From contig KQ965878.1 of assembly GCA_001574975.1 (NCBI GenBank), positions 21,497-85,496 of the forward strand: 64,000 bases of DNA, written 5' to 3'. The notes beneath the pieces are model-generated. The model saw only the letters and a program-made list of their open reading frames with translations. It had not been told where the DNA came from and did no database searches. The stretch comes from Gonapodya prolifera JEL478. Its lineage: Eukaryota > Monoblepharomycota > Monoblepharidomycetes > Monoblepharidales > Gonapodyaceae. Positions 12,901-23,732 of the stretch are shown piece after piece; position 1 is the stretch's first letter; the number at the start of each line of letters is the position of its first letter. A program made the translations under genes and the position numbers.

Positions 12901-13872
12901 TTCCTCGTCTCCCTCCTCCCACACGAACACAAGTACTCCCTCTCGCACGCCCACCTCGTGCACCACACGGACCACGCCTCGTCAGACCCCATCAAATCCA
13001 AGGACCCGCTGATCCTCCAAGTCGGGTTCCGGCGCTTCACCGCCGCGCCTGTGTACTCGGACCCTGGGCAGGGGAGTAACGGTGTCGCGCTGTTGAGGCG
13101 GTTCATGTACCATGGTGGCGAAGGGGAGGAGGATACGAAGAAGGGAGGACGGAGGGGTAAGGAGGGCGTGGTGGCTACGTGGTTCGGGCCCGTGTGTTGG
13201 GATAAGACGGGCGTGTTGGCGTGGAAGGTCGAGAAGGGGACAGGTGTGTGGACTTACTTGGTTCTGTTCTGCGATGAAACAAATCGAAATCTCACCGCGT
13301 GTTTCCTCATCCCCAAGTCAAAGATACACCTGTATTAGTCGCGATTGGAACGTCGATGCCCTCAGACGTGACACGTATCATTGCCAAGAGGGTTGTTTTG
13401 TCGGGACACCCGTACAAGATCAACAAGAAGACGGTACTTTCTTGCTGTTTTGTACGTTTTCGCGACCGTATTAATGTGCTGATAAATTTTGTTCTCGCTC
13501 GCTTCAAGGTCGTCGTTCGATACATGTTCTTCAACCCCGAAGACGTGGACTACTTCAAGCCTGTCCAGCTCCGCACCAAGTACGGTCGCAGTGGTACCAT
13601 CCAGGAGTCTGTCGGTGGGTTGTTACTTTGACTCGAGCCCCCTCGGTTTGAATTCGTCTTATGTCGATATCTTCATCGCCTCCCCAGGTACGCACGGACG
13701 GATGAAATGTCTCTTCGACGGTCCGATGAATGCACAAGATACTGTGATCATGCCGCTGTATAAGCGAGTGCACCCGCGGTGGGGTACTGAGGTGTACAAG
13801 CCAACGGAGCCTATGAAAGTTGCAGGCGAGAAGGGTGAAGGCGAGCAGAGAGTGATGGCGCGATGGGATTGA
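9994..13872 (+). CDS. TSR1: Ribosome biogenesis protein TSR1
   Basis: TSR1 is a GTPase-like factor needed for late 40S pre-ribosome maturation. Nine exons join in phase to 915 residues: 9994-10102, 10217-10598, 10919-11111, 11436-11816, 11896-12802, 12875-13243, 13318-13433, 13509-13614 and 13688-13872. Family signatures include the N-terminal KFKSKHASKG box, PKIVAVVPLCPDV, the acidic centre with MPKGTSTYQAAWLVD, RFAKYRGLADPRTS followed by WDPYENLPEEYGR, and the C-terminal GFRRF, RVVLSGHPYK, VRYMFFNPEDV and GTHGRMKCLFDG blocks. It lacks a classical P-loop, as expected for TSR1 compared with BMS1. Introns 2 and 3 each carry copies of a GC-rich hairpin repeat. The middle contains a long Glu/Asp-rich segment. 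Confidence 0.95.
10610..10850 (+). repeat. Intronic GC-rich hairpin repeat, TSR1 intron 2
   Basis: The copy begins ggactccgaggcctaaacgc and continues into a GCGA-loop hairpin (cgcc-gcga-ggcg). It is followed by ctgaccgag and two copies of a ccggaggcgagtgaaccgcg word. Related copies lie in TSR1 intron 3, in intron 2 of the gene at 20033 and, on the minus strand, in PELO intron 2. In all four the repeat is in the sense of the host transcript. Confidence 0.75.
11140..11240 (+). repeat. Intronic GC-rich hairpin repeat, TSR1 intron 3
   Basis: This copy has ccgaggcctaag followed by the perfect hairpin agcgcc-gtta-ggcgct, then gaccgaggagtcc and accggaggcgc. It is sense with respect to TSR1. Confidence 0.75.
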
Positions 13873-14454
13873 TATTGTGTGTCTAAGCGTGTATTGCTAG
13901 ATGAACGGCTTGATTGTGGTTTTGTAAAAGCCTTTGTATCGTCTCCTTTTTCGCTCCTTCTTTTACAATATGTCACTTCGGCTATCCCCCATTCATTGAC
14001 CTCTCGAACCTTCCCTTGAGCTTCTCTACTCCACTTGTTCCTTCCTTGCAACTGAAACTCTCATACATGTCGAACTTGCAAGGGCGATCCTGCTGATGTC
14101 GGTGATGGAGATAGTCCAGGATCGTGGTATGACAACGGAAGGGACTTTGGTATCTGTACTTCAACTTCCGGCAAAAATCGTGATATCAACGCGATGCTGT
14201 CTGGCTCTGGAGCACATGAATTGGTCGGGCATGGAGCGACCCTTGCGAGGGTGGTGCGACGTCCGTCATCAACATCAATACTGCGGAGCCAGGTCGCGAG
14301 GAACGAGGGATCCAGCTTGGGCTTTTGGGAAGAGCTTACGGCGGTTCCACGGTGTTCCAATCGGAAATTCAGAAACGTTGCGCGGACTTTTACATGAGCG
14401 ATATCCGAATCTATGCATCGGGGTACATGTTTCCTGTTCGGAAGCAGGGTGTAG

Positions 14455-14898
14455 GATGTCCCTTTTCGTCCGGACGATACGAAGATTGGTAAATTTGAAG
14501 ACGTAACATCTGGTCGAATCTCTCGAGACGCCGCGGTGGACGCCGACAAGCTATGTTCCACTTACTTGTCTCTTAAGTCGTGCTGGATGTGTGGACGTTA
14601 CTTCCGCGACGTTCACCTTGGGTTGCGTGAGTACGATGAGCGATACCGGACATCATTTGCAGACGACGATGATGACGAAGTTTTTGTTGCTGAGGAAGTC
14701 GTGGTTGATGGTGAGTGTGTCGGTGTAAAGCATTCTTTTGAGACGAGTCATAACCGCTAATATTTTTTGTCCGCAGCGGTTGTCGAATACTATCAATGCG
14801 CTTTGTGTCGCCGTAAGATCAAACTATGTCAGCATTGCCGAAGCGGGTCCGGGGGATACACCAATGCGGGAGAGTGGCACTGTGAAGCGTGCAGATAA
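14455..14898 (+). CDS. Cys-rich putative zinc-binding protein, C-terminal part
   Basis: Two exons read in phase, 14455-14710 and 14777-14898, joined across a GTGAGT...CGCAG intron. The product contains SCWMCGRYFRDVH, an acidic run of five Asp residues, and then a tail with three CxxC pairs (QCALC, LCQHC, HCEAC) ending at TAA. CxxC spacing of this kind usually binds zinc, in the style of RING, PHD or 3CxxC folds, but I cannot assign a family. The exon appears to start after a tag acceptor at 14452-14454. Upstream exons probably exist in 14096-14420 but their frame is unresolved. Confidence 0.5.
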
Positions 14899-15568
14899 GG
14901 AGGCTAGTCGATTGTAAACGGGAACGGCGAGCTCAAGCCGATACCTAGAGCAGGGTTAAATGGTGATGCACGGCTAAAAAGGCACACGTGTGATCTCGAG
15001 ATCTCGCATGAGGGTCACATCGGGAGACAGTGGAGATTAAGACAGAGACAGACGCTGGCACATGAATATACTCTGCGATTTCTCAACGGTTTTCCGTATC
15101 TCGGTGAGCTGTTTTGCGCACTTGAGAACGTTGTGTTTTGACTCGCCGGGTTGCGGAGCGATATCGCAGACCATCGGGATCGCTCCGTTTTCTTGACTCG
15201 ACGGGGAGAATGAAGTTGATCTTTTCGCGCAGCGTGTATTTGTATAAATACAACGTTACCTCGGGAAGAGAGGACCCGAAGTGTCCCTGGATTTCGGCGC
15301 CCTGTATCCGAGCTGCAAGGTCATCCCACAAGATTTGAGCCAAGAGAACGTGACAGACCTTCGCTCTCACCTCGCACTTTCGTGCTTCTGAGACTGCAGC
15401 TCCGGATCCCAGAACGCTACGGGCAATCGAGAGCAACCACTCGCGGAGTTTCACTTCCAAGACACATCTTTACAGCCTAACAAACCGTCACTGTGGTAAG
15501 CATTCGAAAGGCGCGGAATCGATTGAATCCACCAGATTCATTTTGACAATGCCTTTCTCTCACCATAG
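14899..15568. other. Mostly unassigned; one weak minus-strand open frame
   Basis: A minus-strand frame at 15083-15460 (125 codons) starts MEVKLREWLLSIARS and looks protein-like for its first 85 residues, then becomes low-complexity basic. It has no recognisable family and may be chance. Nothing else is supported. Confidence 0.25.
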
Positions 15569-16790
15569 ATGGCACTCCTTCGTGTCTTACCTGCTCGGGG
15601 TCTCATCCTAATTATCGCGGCGTTCTTGGCCCTGGGCTTCGAAAGATCGGTCTCCGCCGCTCCATCGTCCAAGGCAAATGCAGTGCAAATCGACGCGGCG
15701 CTGACAAACACGATCCTCAAGTACTTTTCGTATGCAAAAGCGTCGAGTTGTTCGGTGAGTTTCGACGTCACGTCACCGCCCTAACTGGGACTCGATCTGC
15801 ACGTTACCGGCTCATCCACGTGCATTTAATTTCCTTACGACTCACCGCAGGTCGGTCTGAACAACAATACCTGGGCGTGCGCATCCGCCGTCTGTTCTGG
15901 CAACTCGGTCGGCACCAAAGTCCTCGGAGAGCTCTCCAACCCTCTTCGCGAGCAGGGTTACTCTGGCTACGTGGCGATTGAGCCCGACGGTGCCACTGTC
16001 GTATTCGCCATCGAAGGCACCAGAAGTGCCGTGGACTTTTTGTTTGACGCATCCTTGACGCCGACATTTGGCGTGCAGGATTACTTCCCCGATGCGCCGA
16101 TTTTGTCTTCGGCGCATTCGGGCTTCTGGGCGCTGTTCAAGGCTGGAGTCCCATCCATTCAGGTCGGTATTCTTTGCAGATTGTTCCTAGCATTTTCTGA
16201 TCTTTGATCCTGTCCGAAAAAATATCACCTACACCAGTCTTACATTGACAACGTCCTCCCTCAATACCCCAACGTCAAGACTGTCGTGTTTGCCGGCTAC
16301 TCCCTTGGCGGCATCCTGCAGAACCTCAATGCCGGCTACTTCTACCCAAAGCTCTCGTCCCGCTACAGTGTCAAGTCATACATCGTCGCCCCCGCGCGCA
16401 CCGTCAACGACGTCTTTGCTAAGTACCTCTCGGCCTCCCCTGCCTACGCCGAGGGGTCCTTCTACCGCGTGATCGGGCGCAAGGACATCGTGCCGCGCAT
16501 TATCACGCCGTGGGCACCGACGTTCTACACCCATTTGGGGACGGAGTACTTTGTGGACGGTGAGGCTGGAGTGACGTCGCCGATATACAAGTGCCCCTCC
16601 CCCGGTGTGGGGAAGGAGAACCAGTACTGCATGAACACCGTGACACCGTTTGAGCTCAGTGTCTCTCCGGGACACACCAACTACTTCGGTGAGTGTTTTC
16701 TGCTAGGCACTTGTTCGGTCCCACTCACATCAACTAAATGCCGTGCTTCTCATGGACGAATCCACAGGAATCTCCGGTTGTTCCAGTTAA
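15569..16790 (+). CDS. Secreted class-3 (fungal-type) lipase
   Basis: Probable extracellular triacylglycerol or ester hydrolase with an alpha/beta-hydrolase fold. Four exons, 15569-15754, 15851-16162, 16238-16688 and 16768-16790, give 323 residues. A signal peptide is evident (hydrophobic LILIIAAFLALGF, then a small-residue cleavage region). The core shows FAIEGTRSAVDF, the place of the family's oxyanion-side GT motif. The nucleophile elbow is GYSLGG, with Tyr where GHSLGG is commoner. A candidate acid lies in GRKDIVPR and the catalytic His in PGHTNYFG close to the C-terminus. Cysteines near the N-terminus and in CPSPGVG/YCMNT could form disulfides. The last exon adds only seven residues before TAA. 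Confidence 0.9.
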
Positions 16791-17090
16791 ACTTTCGCCA
16801 GGAAAGGTTTCACCATGTCCCAGTAAAACGAAAATGGAAGGAGTGAATGCCGATTTTGTAGTTATTTACATATGTAACTCCGCGCCGATCGCGGTTTCTG
16901 GAAAACCCGAAAAATTATGTTTTGAGTCTTGAAATCGGATAACGTCTGAGATCCGTGCGATATTATGACTATCTAATGACTTGGTGGTCACAGCTTTTCC
17001 CGGAACATTTTACTTACCTTCTATTGTTTCCTTTCTGCCTCCTTATTACATTACACTAACTTAGACCTTTAACTCCGTCGAACAAACTCT
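16791..17090. other. Lipase 3' flank, no gene seen
   Basis: AT-rich sequence following the lipase stop; presumably its 3' untranslated region and the convergent end of the minus-strand fragment. Confidence 0.4.
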
Positions 17091-17320
17091 TCATCTTCTC
17101 GAAATCCTGCCCGACTTTATCGCCCATAAAACCCCGACGGCAGCAACAAACGACATTCCAGCTGCAACGTTGGTGTTGGTGAACGGGGCGGATTTCTTGG
17201 GTTTGGCATCATGGGAAGGCACCGAGAGCGTGAACGCTGGGGCCGGGCGGACTGGCGGACTGGCGGGACTGGGATGATGTTTGACGCTGTCGGTACGCCC
17301 GCCTCTTCCACCACCACAGA
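17091..17320 (-). pseudogene. Truncated copy of the 3' end of the two-anchor membrane protein gene
   Basis: The minus-strand frame keeps FTLSVPSHDAKPKKSAPF and then jumps directly to a C-terminal membrane segment ending WAIKSGRISRR. The full gene at 17692-18543 has FLLSAPSEDAKPKKSVPL, then about 90 residues, and then WAIKTGRFSRR. The copy therefore lacks the intervening segment and the whole N-terminal half. Its 3' flank also resembles the parent's (cattcttctcgaaa-type words). I infer a tandem duplicate with an internal deletion. Confidence 0.75.
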
Positions 17321-17691
17321 ACCTTTGGTCAGTGTGGACAGAGCGCACCAACACTAAACCAAAATTCTTGCCTAAAATCCAGTGATTCAGGGACAAATAC
17401 ATTGGTATATTCCATAACTCACACTATATTTGACGTGGAGTGCGCACAGGCCACAGTTTGCAACGATTGGCTCACTTTCTTTATCGGGCAGATGGAGCTT
17501 CATCTGCATCCGCCGTCGAGGAGAAGCATAAGTACTGCTTCTCCAGTATGGTCGCTCCAGGTCGCAGCGTGCTTGGAGACTGTCAAGAGTCTAGCATTTT
17601 GAAGGTTTCCCTCGACACCTATTCTCTCTCGTTTCCTTCTCCCTCGTTACATAAACTTACACGCTCAATCATCTCCTTCAAACGCTGCCCT
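17321..17691. other. Unassigned spacer between the two related copies
   Basis: No open frame of recognisable family. It presumably holds remnants of the duplicated 5' part and the 3' flank of the intact gene. Confidence 0.35.
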
Positions 17692-18543
17692 TCATCTTCT
17701 CGAAAACCTCCCCGTCTTGATCGCCCACACCACCCCAACCGCAGCCACAATCGACACTCCCGCCACCACGCTGGCGCTGCTCAACCACCCCTCCGCGACC
17801 GTTGCAACATCCTTCTTCATGATCTCAGGGTTGATACCAACAACAACATCCCACCCGGCGTCGTCTTCATCCGCCTCCACATCGTTTTCATCGACCTTGG
17901 ACAGGTCGCACGCCGGGCGCCTCTTCCGGATGGCTTCGACCAAGGCGACATGTAAGTCAGCTTTGAGCTTATAATTAGAGCGCTGGTTAGGCGTGTGATC
18001 GGCGGTGGTGAGCGGGACGGATTTCTTGGGTTTTGCGTCTTCTGAAGGCGCCGAGAGCAGGAATACAGGGACTGGCGGGGGCGGCGGGAGCGGGATGACG
18101 TTCAACACACACTTGATTCCCGTGATCGGTGCTGCCGGCTCCTCCCACTCGCTCTCTTCGACCGGCGAAGTCGCGATCCTGACTTTTTCAGCCCTTGTCG
18201 ATGTCTCCGAGTATGTGGACGACGTGCGGAAGCGGGATATTTTGGATTGGAGTTCGACGAAGAGGGGGTGGGGCAAGCAAGGTGGGCGGCGAGTGATATC
18301 GGTGCCGGGGGCAGGGGCACGAAAAGATTTGGCGGGGCAGGTGGTGGTAGTGGTGGGCTTGGGATTTTGTTCGATAATTGGGTGTGCGAGAGAATGGAGA
18401 AACTGGACCGGAAGTGTTGATCGGTGCTTGGCGAGGATGTTTTGCAGGCCGAAGAGGACGAGAATGGAGGACACGGCCAAGTAGATGAGAACGTCAAGCG
18501 ACGAAAAGGATTCCAACTTGGAGAGAAGGGTCGTAGACTCCAT
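17692..18543 (-). CDS. Unrecognised protein with N- and C-terminal membrane segments
   Basis: A single uninterrupted frame of 283 residues. An N-terminal hydrophobic helix (residues about 16-38, LDVLIYLAVSSILVLFGLQN) is followed by a Pro/Ser/Thr-rich middle and then a charged stretch with DLSKVDENDVEADEDDAGWD. A C-terminal hydrophobic helix, SVVAGVSIVAAVGVVWAIK, ends in the basic tail TGRFSRR. The topology suggests a hairpin or dual-anchor protein of an internal membrane, but no family is recognised. The decayed partial copy next to it supports the C-terminal reading frame. Confidence 0.6.
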   Translation of the reverse strand: MESTTLLSKLESFSSLDVLIYLAVSSILVLFGLQNILAKHRSTLPVQFLHSLAHPIIEQNPKPTTTTTCPAKSFRAPAPGTDITRRPPCLPHPLFVELQSKISRFRTSSTYSETSTRAEKVRIATSPVEESEWEEPAAPITGIKCVLNVIPLPPPPPVPVFLLSAPSEDAKPKKSVPLTTADHTPNQRSNYKLKADLHVALVEAIRKRRPACDLSKVDENDVEADEDDAGWDVVVGINPEIMKKDVATVAEGWLSSASVVAGVSIVAAVGVVWAIKTGRFSRR

Positions 18544-20032
18544 TAACCTTCAAAGATGGAAGACGAGGAATGGCGATCGGCTCATGTCGATGGATGTAGT
18601 TCAACAGATCCCGACTCACAGATAGTGGATGGTAGACACTTGAGCTTGCAGAGGTGTGATTAGATGTTTTGAAGGCGATTAGATGCCTGTTGAGAGAAGC
18701 CATGACTGATCAGCGACGGTAAGATGGAGGCGATTGAAGTGATTACCGGTGAAGCTCAAAGCGCCGCTCTGAAGATGCTTACGCCTTGAGAGAAATTGAT
18801 GTGTTGGCTTGATGAACTTCAAGGTGAGTTGTGGAATTGATCAATCGTCTTGGCGGCGGCGATCGGTGAAGTTGCGAAGATTCGAAGAAACGAGCAGCCA
18901 GAAACAATTTTATTATTTCTTTGATTGGCGTATCCAAAAAGAGAATAGGAGTCTATTTATCCCGAAAATAACTCAAATATCTAATTCATCACGTGAACTC
19001 CCAGTTATGCAGATGAAATCCGACAAAGACCTGTTCTTACTCACCGTGCGCGAGACGTTCGCAGGCTTTTTGGTGTCCGTTCTGCATGACCCATTGGCGT
19101 TTACGAACTTGAGTATGCTGCGATGTTGCTGTCCAGACATGCTGACCGATTCGATCTCGTCGCCCGACGTCCTCTGATCCACCATTGCCACTTCCCTCCC
19201 GTCGCCTTTGCAGCGCCGCTCCTCGCCGCCCCAGAAGTTGTTCAAAGTCTGGGCGAGTGGTCAATCGACGCAAAGGTGTGGTGGTCGCTGGTACCCGGTC
19301 TCGCAAGTCGCGTGCAACTCAACCATTAGCAGTCGAAACCCTCAATGGACGACCATCAACCTGCATCCTGAGTGGTCCTGGGCAGTTCTAAGCTTTATTG
19401 TGTCGTTTCGTGGACTGCGAAATAGACTTTTGTTCGAACCGAGTCTTGGCCTGTCTTGGCCTGGCGACATAACTTTTCCTGATCAGTCCGGGACTTGGGC
19501 GGCATTGACAGTGAATAAAGGATGGAAACGAAAAGTGTTCACTGCGACGCGAAACATCAGAATCTTTCCCATGTCGGAGGAGGATGAGCCACATCGCCCT
19601 AATTTCGCAAAGTTTAGGGTTGACAACAGACCTCACGAGACAGGGAGGAATTTGTAATGCGCTTTGCGGAGGAGGGCAATACATAATTTCCAACAACAAC
19701 TTTCCGTACATTGCAGCGTAGACCTGATGCTCAATTGACCACTGTTTGCAAAAAGGTTAAAGTTTGTCAGCACTTCCACTCTGCCCCGTCCCTTGCCTCC
19801 GTCCGAGTCCACTGCTTGCACCAGTCCCACCAACCCACCAATGGACTCCCCCCGTTCCACCCCGCTGACTCACCCTTGTGGTTACTCACTCGCGTCCCGA
19901 GATTGGTGGATCTGGTGCGCCGCAGATCCGCCGGAGGCGTCAGGCGGATTGGACCGCAGCACGCCCCAGATTGCCCTTCCACTCGACTGCGCGCTCTTCC
20001 CCTTCATCCTGCAGCGCGGAGCGTGCGACACG
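18544..20032. other. Long stretch without a convincing gene
   Basis: Several open frames of 70-150 codons occur on both strands (for example 18809-19177 + and 19388-19711 -). None shows a recognisable domain, consistent splice sites or a credible N-terminus. The segment at 19120-19330 reads protein-like on the plus strand (HADRFDLVARRPLIHH) but its upstream frame is stopped. No repeat was recognised. Confidence 0.35.
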
Positions 20033-21675
20033 ATGCGAGATAGTGGGCTGCGACGGGGTGGACGTGGACGTGGACGTGCGCTGGCCGGTGCCGTGCTGCT
20101 GGCGCTTGCGGTGCTTGGAGTCGCAGGGTCGCCAGTCGCAGTCGAGCGACGGACGTGGCCGCGACACAAGTGAGTCGACTCTGCCCTTACCGTCGTCTTT
20201 TCCCTGTGCAAACGTCTGGCTCTCCCTCCCNNNNNNNNNNNNNNNNNNNCCCGTGAAGCCCCCGCCCCGCACACATCGCCAAACGTGCAGCCGCAAATAT
20301 CCCCAAGAATGGGCCCGACATGGTCACACTTTGTACAGAGGTCGGGGCGTATTTCGGGTTCATGCCGTCCAATATTTCCTGGAATGATTATACGTGGGGG
20401 AAGAATAGGGATAATTCTATCAAGGCTTGGTGAGTCTTTGCGAAGTCTGGAGTGCAAAGCACGGAAGACCGAGCTGTCCGACCAGAGCGAGCATAGCGAG
20501 TGGAGGTCGGACTCCGAGGCCTAAGCACCGTGAGGTTCTGACCGAGTCCGTCCGCCGGAGGCAATTGATCCTGCTCGAAGCACGAATATTCCACGCGGAG
20601 CGTATTCTACCTGCCGGAGGCGAATGACCATGCACCATACTGACGTTTGTTCCTCCTCCCACGTCGTACCAGGTGGATCGTGCAAGGCTGCGACTACATC
20701 GCCTTCTCTTGCAACGCCCTCCGCAAGTCCTTCAACGCCACGTCTCTCGCGCAACCTGGCGCTATGCCCGCCAAACTCATCAGATGGTGGGCGTCCATGG
20801 ATTGCGACAACAACAACGGGACCGACGCCGTGCTCCCGACGGCCATGATTGGGAACGTGCTGTTTAACAAGACGAATCCCATCCCGACGTATGCTGACCC
20901 CAAGTTGATCAACTTGCTCACGCCGCAATTGCCCTGGGGTGGTGCACCGGACGATCCGCCTGCAAGTTGGATCAAGGAGAACGAAGTGTTTCTGATCGCT
21001 GGTGGACTAGGTTTACTTTACATCACGGGCATGTCGCTGTGGGGACGCCAGCTCAAGAACAAAAAGGGTGGAGGCGAGGGTGGTGGCGGTGCAAAGAAGG
21101 GCGGTGGTGACAAGAAACCCGGCGGTGGTGGAGACAAGGGCGGCGGAAAGCCGGGTGGCGAAGGCGGTGGAAAACCCGACGGCCCTCCCCGCGGGGACCG
21201 ACCACCCCGAGACTCGGACCGCGGAGGCGACTTGGACCGGCGCGACTCGACCCGCTCCACCAACGGCAACCTCCGCCGTCAAGACACCCTCAGTTCCGAT
21301 CCGCGCATGGGCTCCTCCCGCCGCGGCGCCCCGGGGGGGTTCATGTCGCCCAGCATCGAGAACTTCCCTCGCTCCCCGTTCTCGCGTGGTGGGCCCCGGA
21401 GCGCCGCCGGCCCCTCGTCCCGCCTCCGAGAGGAAGCCGAATTCATCCCCGACGACTACGACCTGCGCGACCCAGACGACGACATGACGCCCATGGTATC
21501 CGTGCGCGGTCCTGGTGGGAGCAGGGAGCGGAGTCGCAGTCGGGACAGGGATTATAGTAGGCGGTTGTATGATCGGAGAGTGGAGGATGAGCCGGATGCA
21601 GATTATTCGATTGGAGGGAGGGGGGCGGGAGCGGGGAGGGGTGGGGCGGGTGGTGGGGGTTCGAGGCGGTATTAG
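20033..21675 (+). CDS. Unrecognised type-I single-pass membrane protein with Gly/Lys/Arg/Ser-rich cytosolic tail
   Basis: Three exons, 20033-20169, 20259-20429 and 20673-21675, join in phase to 436 residues. An N-terminal signal or anchor (ALAGAVLLALAVLGVAG) precedes an ectodomain of about 160 residues. It contains Cys residues in MVTLCTEVG, VQGCDYIAFSCNAL and MDCDNNNG, plus NXS/T sequons (PSNISW, KSFNATS, FNKT). One transmembrane helix follows (VFLIAGGLGLLYITGMSL). The rest is a low-complexity tail of Gly/Lys repeats, then Arg/Ser/Asp-rich sequence. I know no family with this layout. Intron 1 contains a 19-base N gap at 20231-20249, so its acceptor is uncertain. Intron 2 carries the GC-rich hairpin repeat. 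Confidence 0.7.
20231..20249. other. Assembly gap (19 N)
   Basis: A run of undetermined bases inside the first intron of the gene at 20033-21675. Confidence 0.99.
20450..20640 (+). repeat. Intronic GC-rich hairpin repeat, intron 2 of the 20-kb membrane-protein gene
   Basis: It reads ggactccgaggcctaag, then a hairpin cacc-gtga-ggt flanked by ag/tct, then gaccgagtccgtccgccgg. The outer words GGACTC and GAGTCC can pair. Relative to the TSR1 intron 3 copy one stem pair has changed from G-C to A-T on both sides. It is in host transcript sense. Confidence 0.75.
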
Positions 21676-22319
21676 TCAGGGGGGGCGGGACGTGGGACAT
21701 GGGAGGATAGGGACGGGTGACGTGACCTGACTTGCCGTGCTGGCGCGGCTGGAAGGTGTGCAGTGGACGTGGGCATGGTTAACTCCATTGTGACGTCGGA
21801 CTTTGTTTGCTGAGGGGTGACTGTCCCTGGCACCAGGGGTGCGCATGCACAATTGTGATTCATGATTTGTTCAAGGGGATTTGTATTTTCCAAAATTTGA
21901 TACTATGCAACGCCGGCTTAGATGGCGCGTTAAAATGTGGGATACCGCGTGAACAAATTCTTTCTGCTTCACGGCCTTTTGCAGAGTTCGCTTGGTACGC
22001 AGACAACTTTCGGATCGACTTCAGTCGATGTTAAACTCGAAGGGAATACCAGCGAGTCGGAGAGAGAACAATCATTCTGATTTACGGCTGCTTCCCGCTT
22101 TCGCTTCAACCAGTGTAAAGTTCGAGTCACGTTGGACGTGTGTAATCGACTGTCGGAGCTCTGGGAAGAAAATAGAATTTCATTTCATAGCTGATACAAT
22201 TTTGCATGCATGTTTTTGGTATTTTGCAACTGGAGTGGTGAAGAAGCCTTTGGAATGTACAACAGCGATGCAAAAATGTTCCTCCTTCTGTCCCCCAATC
22301 AACTCCCTAAAACCGACTA
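21676..22319. other. Intergenic, no gene seen
   Basis: AT-richer spacer between the membrane-protein gene and the broken F-box gene. No supported coding or RNA feature. Confidence 0.4.
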
Positions 22320-23085
22320 CTATGTACGCCTGCAAGCCAATCCTGGCACGATTGAGAGCTTCTTAAGCCAATGCCATGACGCGCGGTCACATACCCGGAT
22401 AGAAATTTTGCGTTTGAGGGCAGCCGCAAGTTTGTGCACTTTAGAGTTCCCATAAAAAGAGATTTCGCTGTAATTGTTGCACCACACTCCCATCACTTTG
22501 AGTCCTTCTTGAATGTCACTTTCTTTGGCAGAGAGCAGTCTTTCAAATAGACTTGCGCCTATGTCGACATCTATTCCTTCAAGTGTTTGAAACAGCCTCC
22601 AATTCTCGTCTCTGGAATATTGGGATGAGCCACTCTCCAAAACCTTGTATTCATAACCGGAGTCCCAGGATAAAGGTACTCGTTTCAATTCTCCAAAGTG
22701 GGCTCGACTTCAAAGTGTTCGGGATACCAGTCCTAGGATCAATTCTCCAGAATGCAAAAGTGGAGAGATATCATTCCAATTTATGTGGATGGCTGCATGA
22801 CCCACAATCTCAACTTCTTGATTCTCTTCCGGTGGCCACCTCTGGCGTGGCCACCATGTGTCTGCAGGAGAGGTGTACATAACTTCAGTGTCTTGGGTTT
22901 TGCTGATGCGAAGATGGATATAAACGGCCATAAAACGAGACCTGATCACGCCCTTAACGATTGTGTTCCAGTGAGAGCAGACGAGCGGTATTTTGCTGAA
23001 AAAGGTTCGGGGCCTGCGTGAGGTGGAAGATGCTGCGGAGGAGCTCATTTGGGAGACGGTCAAAGGGGTTGACATTGGGCTCCAT
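22320..23085 (-). pseudogene. Broken F-box protein gene
   Basis: The minus-strand start at 23085 opens with NPFDRLPNELLRSIFHLTQ, a clear F-box beginning. The second half of the box (IPLVCSHWNTIVKG) continues only in another frame, with no room for an intron, so there is a frameshift. The following frame runs about 100 residues to an in-frame TGA at 22710-22712. It then resumes in the same frame (ELKRVPLSWDSGYEYK...) to 22320. F-box proteins normally recruit substrates to SCF ubiquitin ligases. With two lesions this copy is probably dead, unless the assembly is wrong at both places. Confidence 0.65.
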
Positions 23086-23361
23086 CGTATCTCGTGACAC
23101 ACGACAGTGACAATTCAAAAAGTGTGGTAGCTGTATGTTGTCCGTGTGGAAAGGGAGCGGATTTGAGGTGATAAGGTCAGCTATCGCGACAGTTTCGATT
23201 GGGAGAGCACAGTAACCACGGTGAAACCACATCCTGGAGCTTCCTGTGAATCGCGCGAAAGAAACAAGAGTTCGCGAGTCGAGGTCGTGTCGCTGTATCC
23301 TCTGTCTTTTGCTCAGGGGGTCGACCGCAGTAACACTCCAAGCGATATACACTTCTTCGCG

Positions 23362-23732
23362 ATGGTCCAAGGAGCGCTCAAGAAATCGAAGCCAGCCAAG
23401 TCAAAACCTGTGACACAGTCTGGACGGGTGGCAAAGAAAGGCGGTGAGTCCTCCTTTCTCTTCACGTTTGAAAAGAGAAACGGCACAATCAACCCATCGA
23501 CACCACCCAACCCGCTCCAGCCCATCTCCGCATCCCGCCAAAGCGCCCCTCGGTTGCCGCGGCTGTTGCGCAGAACAAGAAGGCCCAGGCTGCCATCACA
23601 CAGGCGATGGAGCAAAGCGCGGCAAAACAGGCGGCTGGAACGGGCAAGCTCACGATTCTGAAGAGTATTGCTGACAAGGCGATAGCAAAGGATGGCAAGG
23701 GCGGGAAGGGTGGGAAGAAGAAGGGGAAGTGA
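23362..23732 (+). CDS. UPF0390 / DUF2462 small basic protein
   Basis: Two exons, 23362-23443 and 23521-23732, give 97 residues. The start MVQGALKKSKPAKSK, the central IPPKRPSVAAAVAQNKKAQ and the GTGKLTILKSIADKA segment followed by a Gly/Lys tail match the small eukaryotic UPF0390 family (relatives of human C19orf53 and yeast counterparts). Members are Lys-rich, probably nucleolar, and of poorly defined function. The ATG lies directly in front of the conserved VQGALK block, which fixes the start. It is divergent from the broken F-box gene on its left. Confidence 0.8.

Noticed and set aside
14061-14561. Minus-strand open frame of 166 codons
   Set aside because: It lies antisense to the Cys-rich plus-strand exon, has no domain and no credible splice context; treated as a shadow.
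19878-20457. Open frames running through the N gap at 20231-20249
   Set aside because: They depend on undetermined bases and are antisense or out of frame to the spliced membrane-protein gene.
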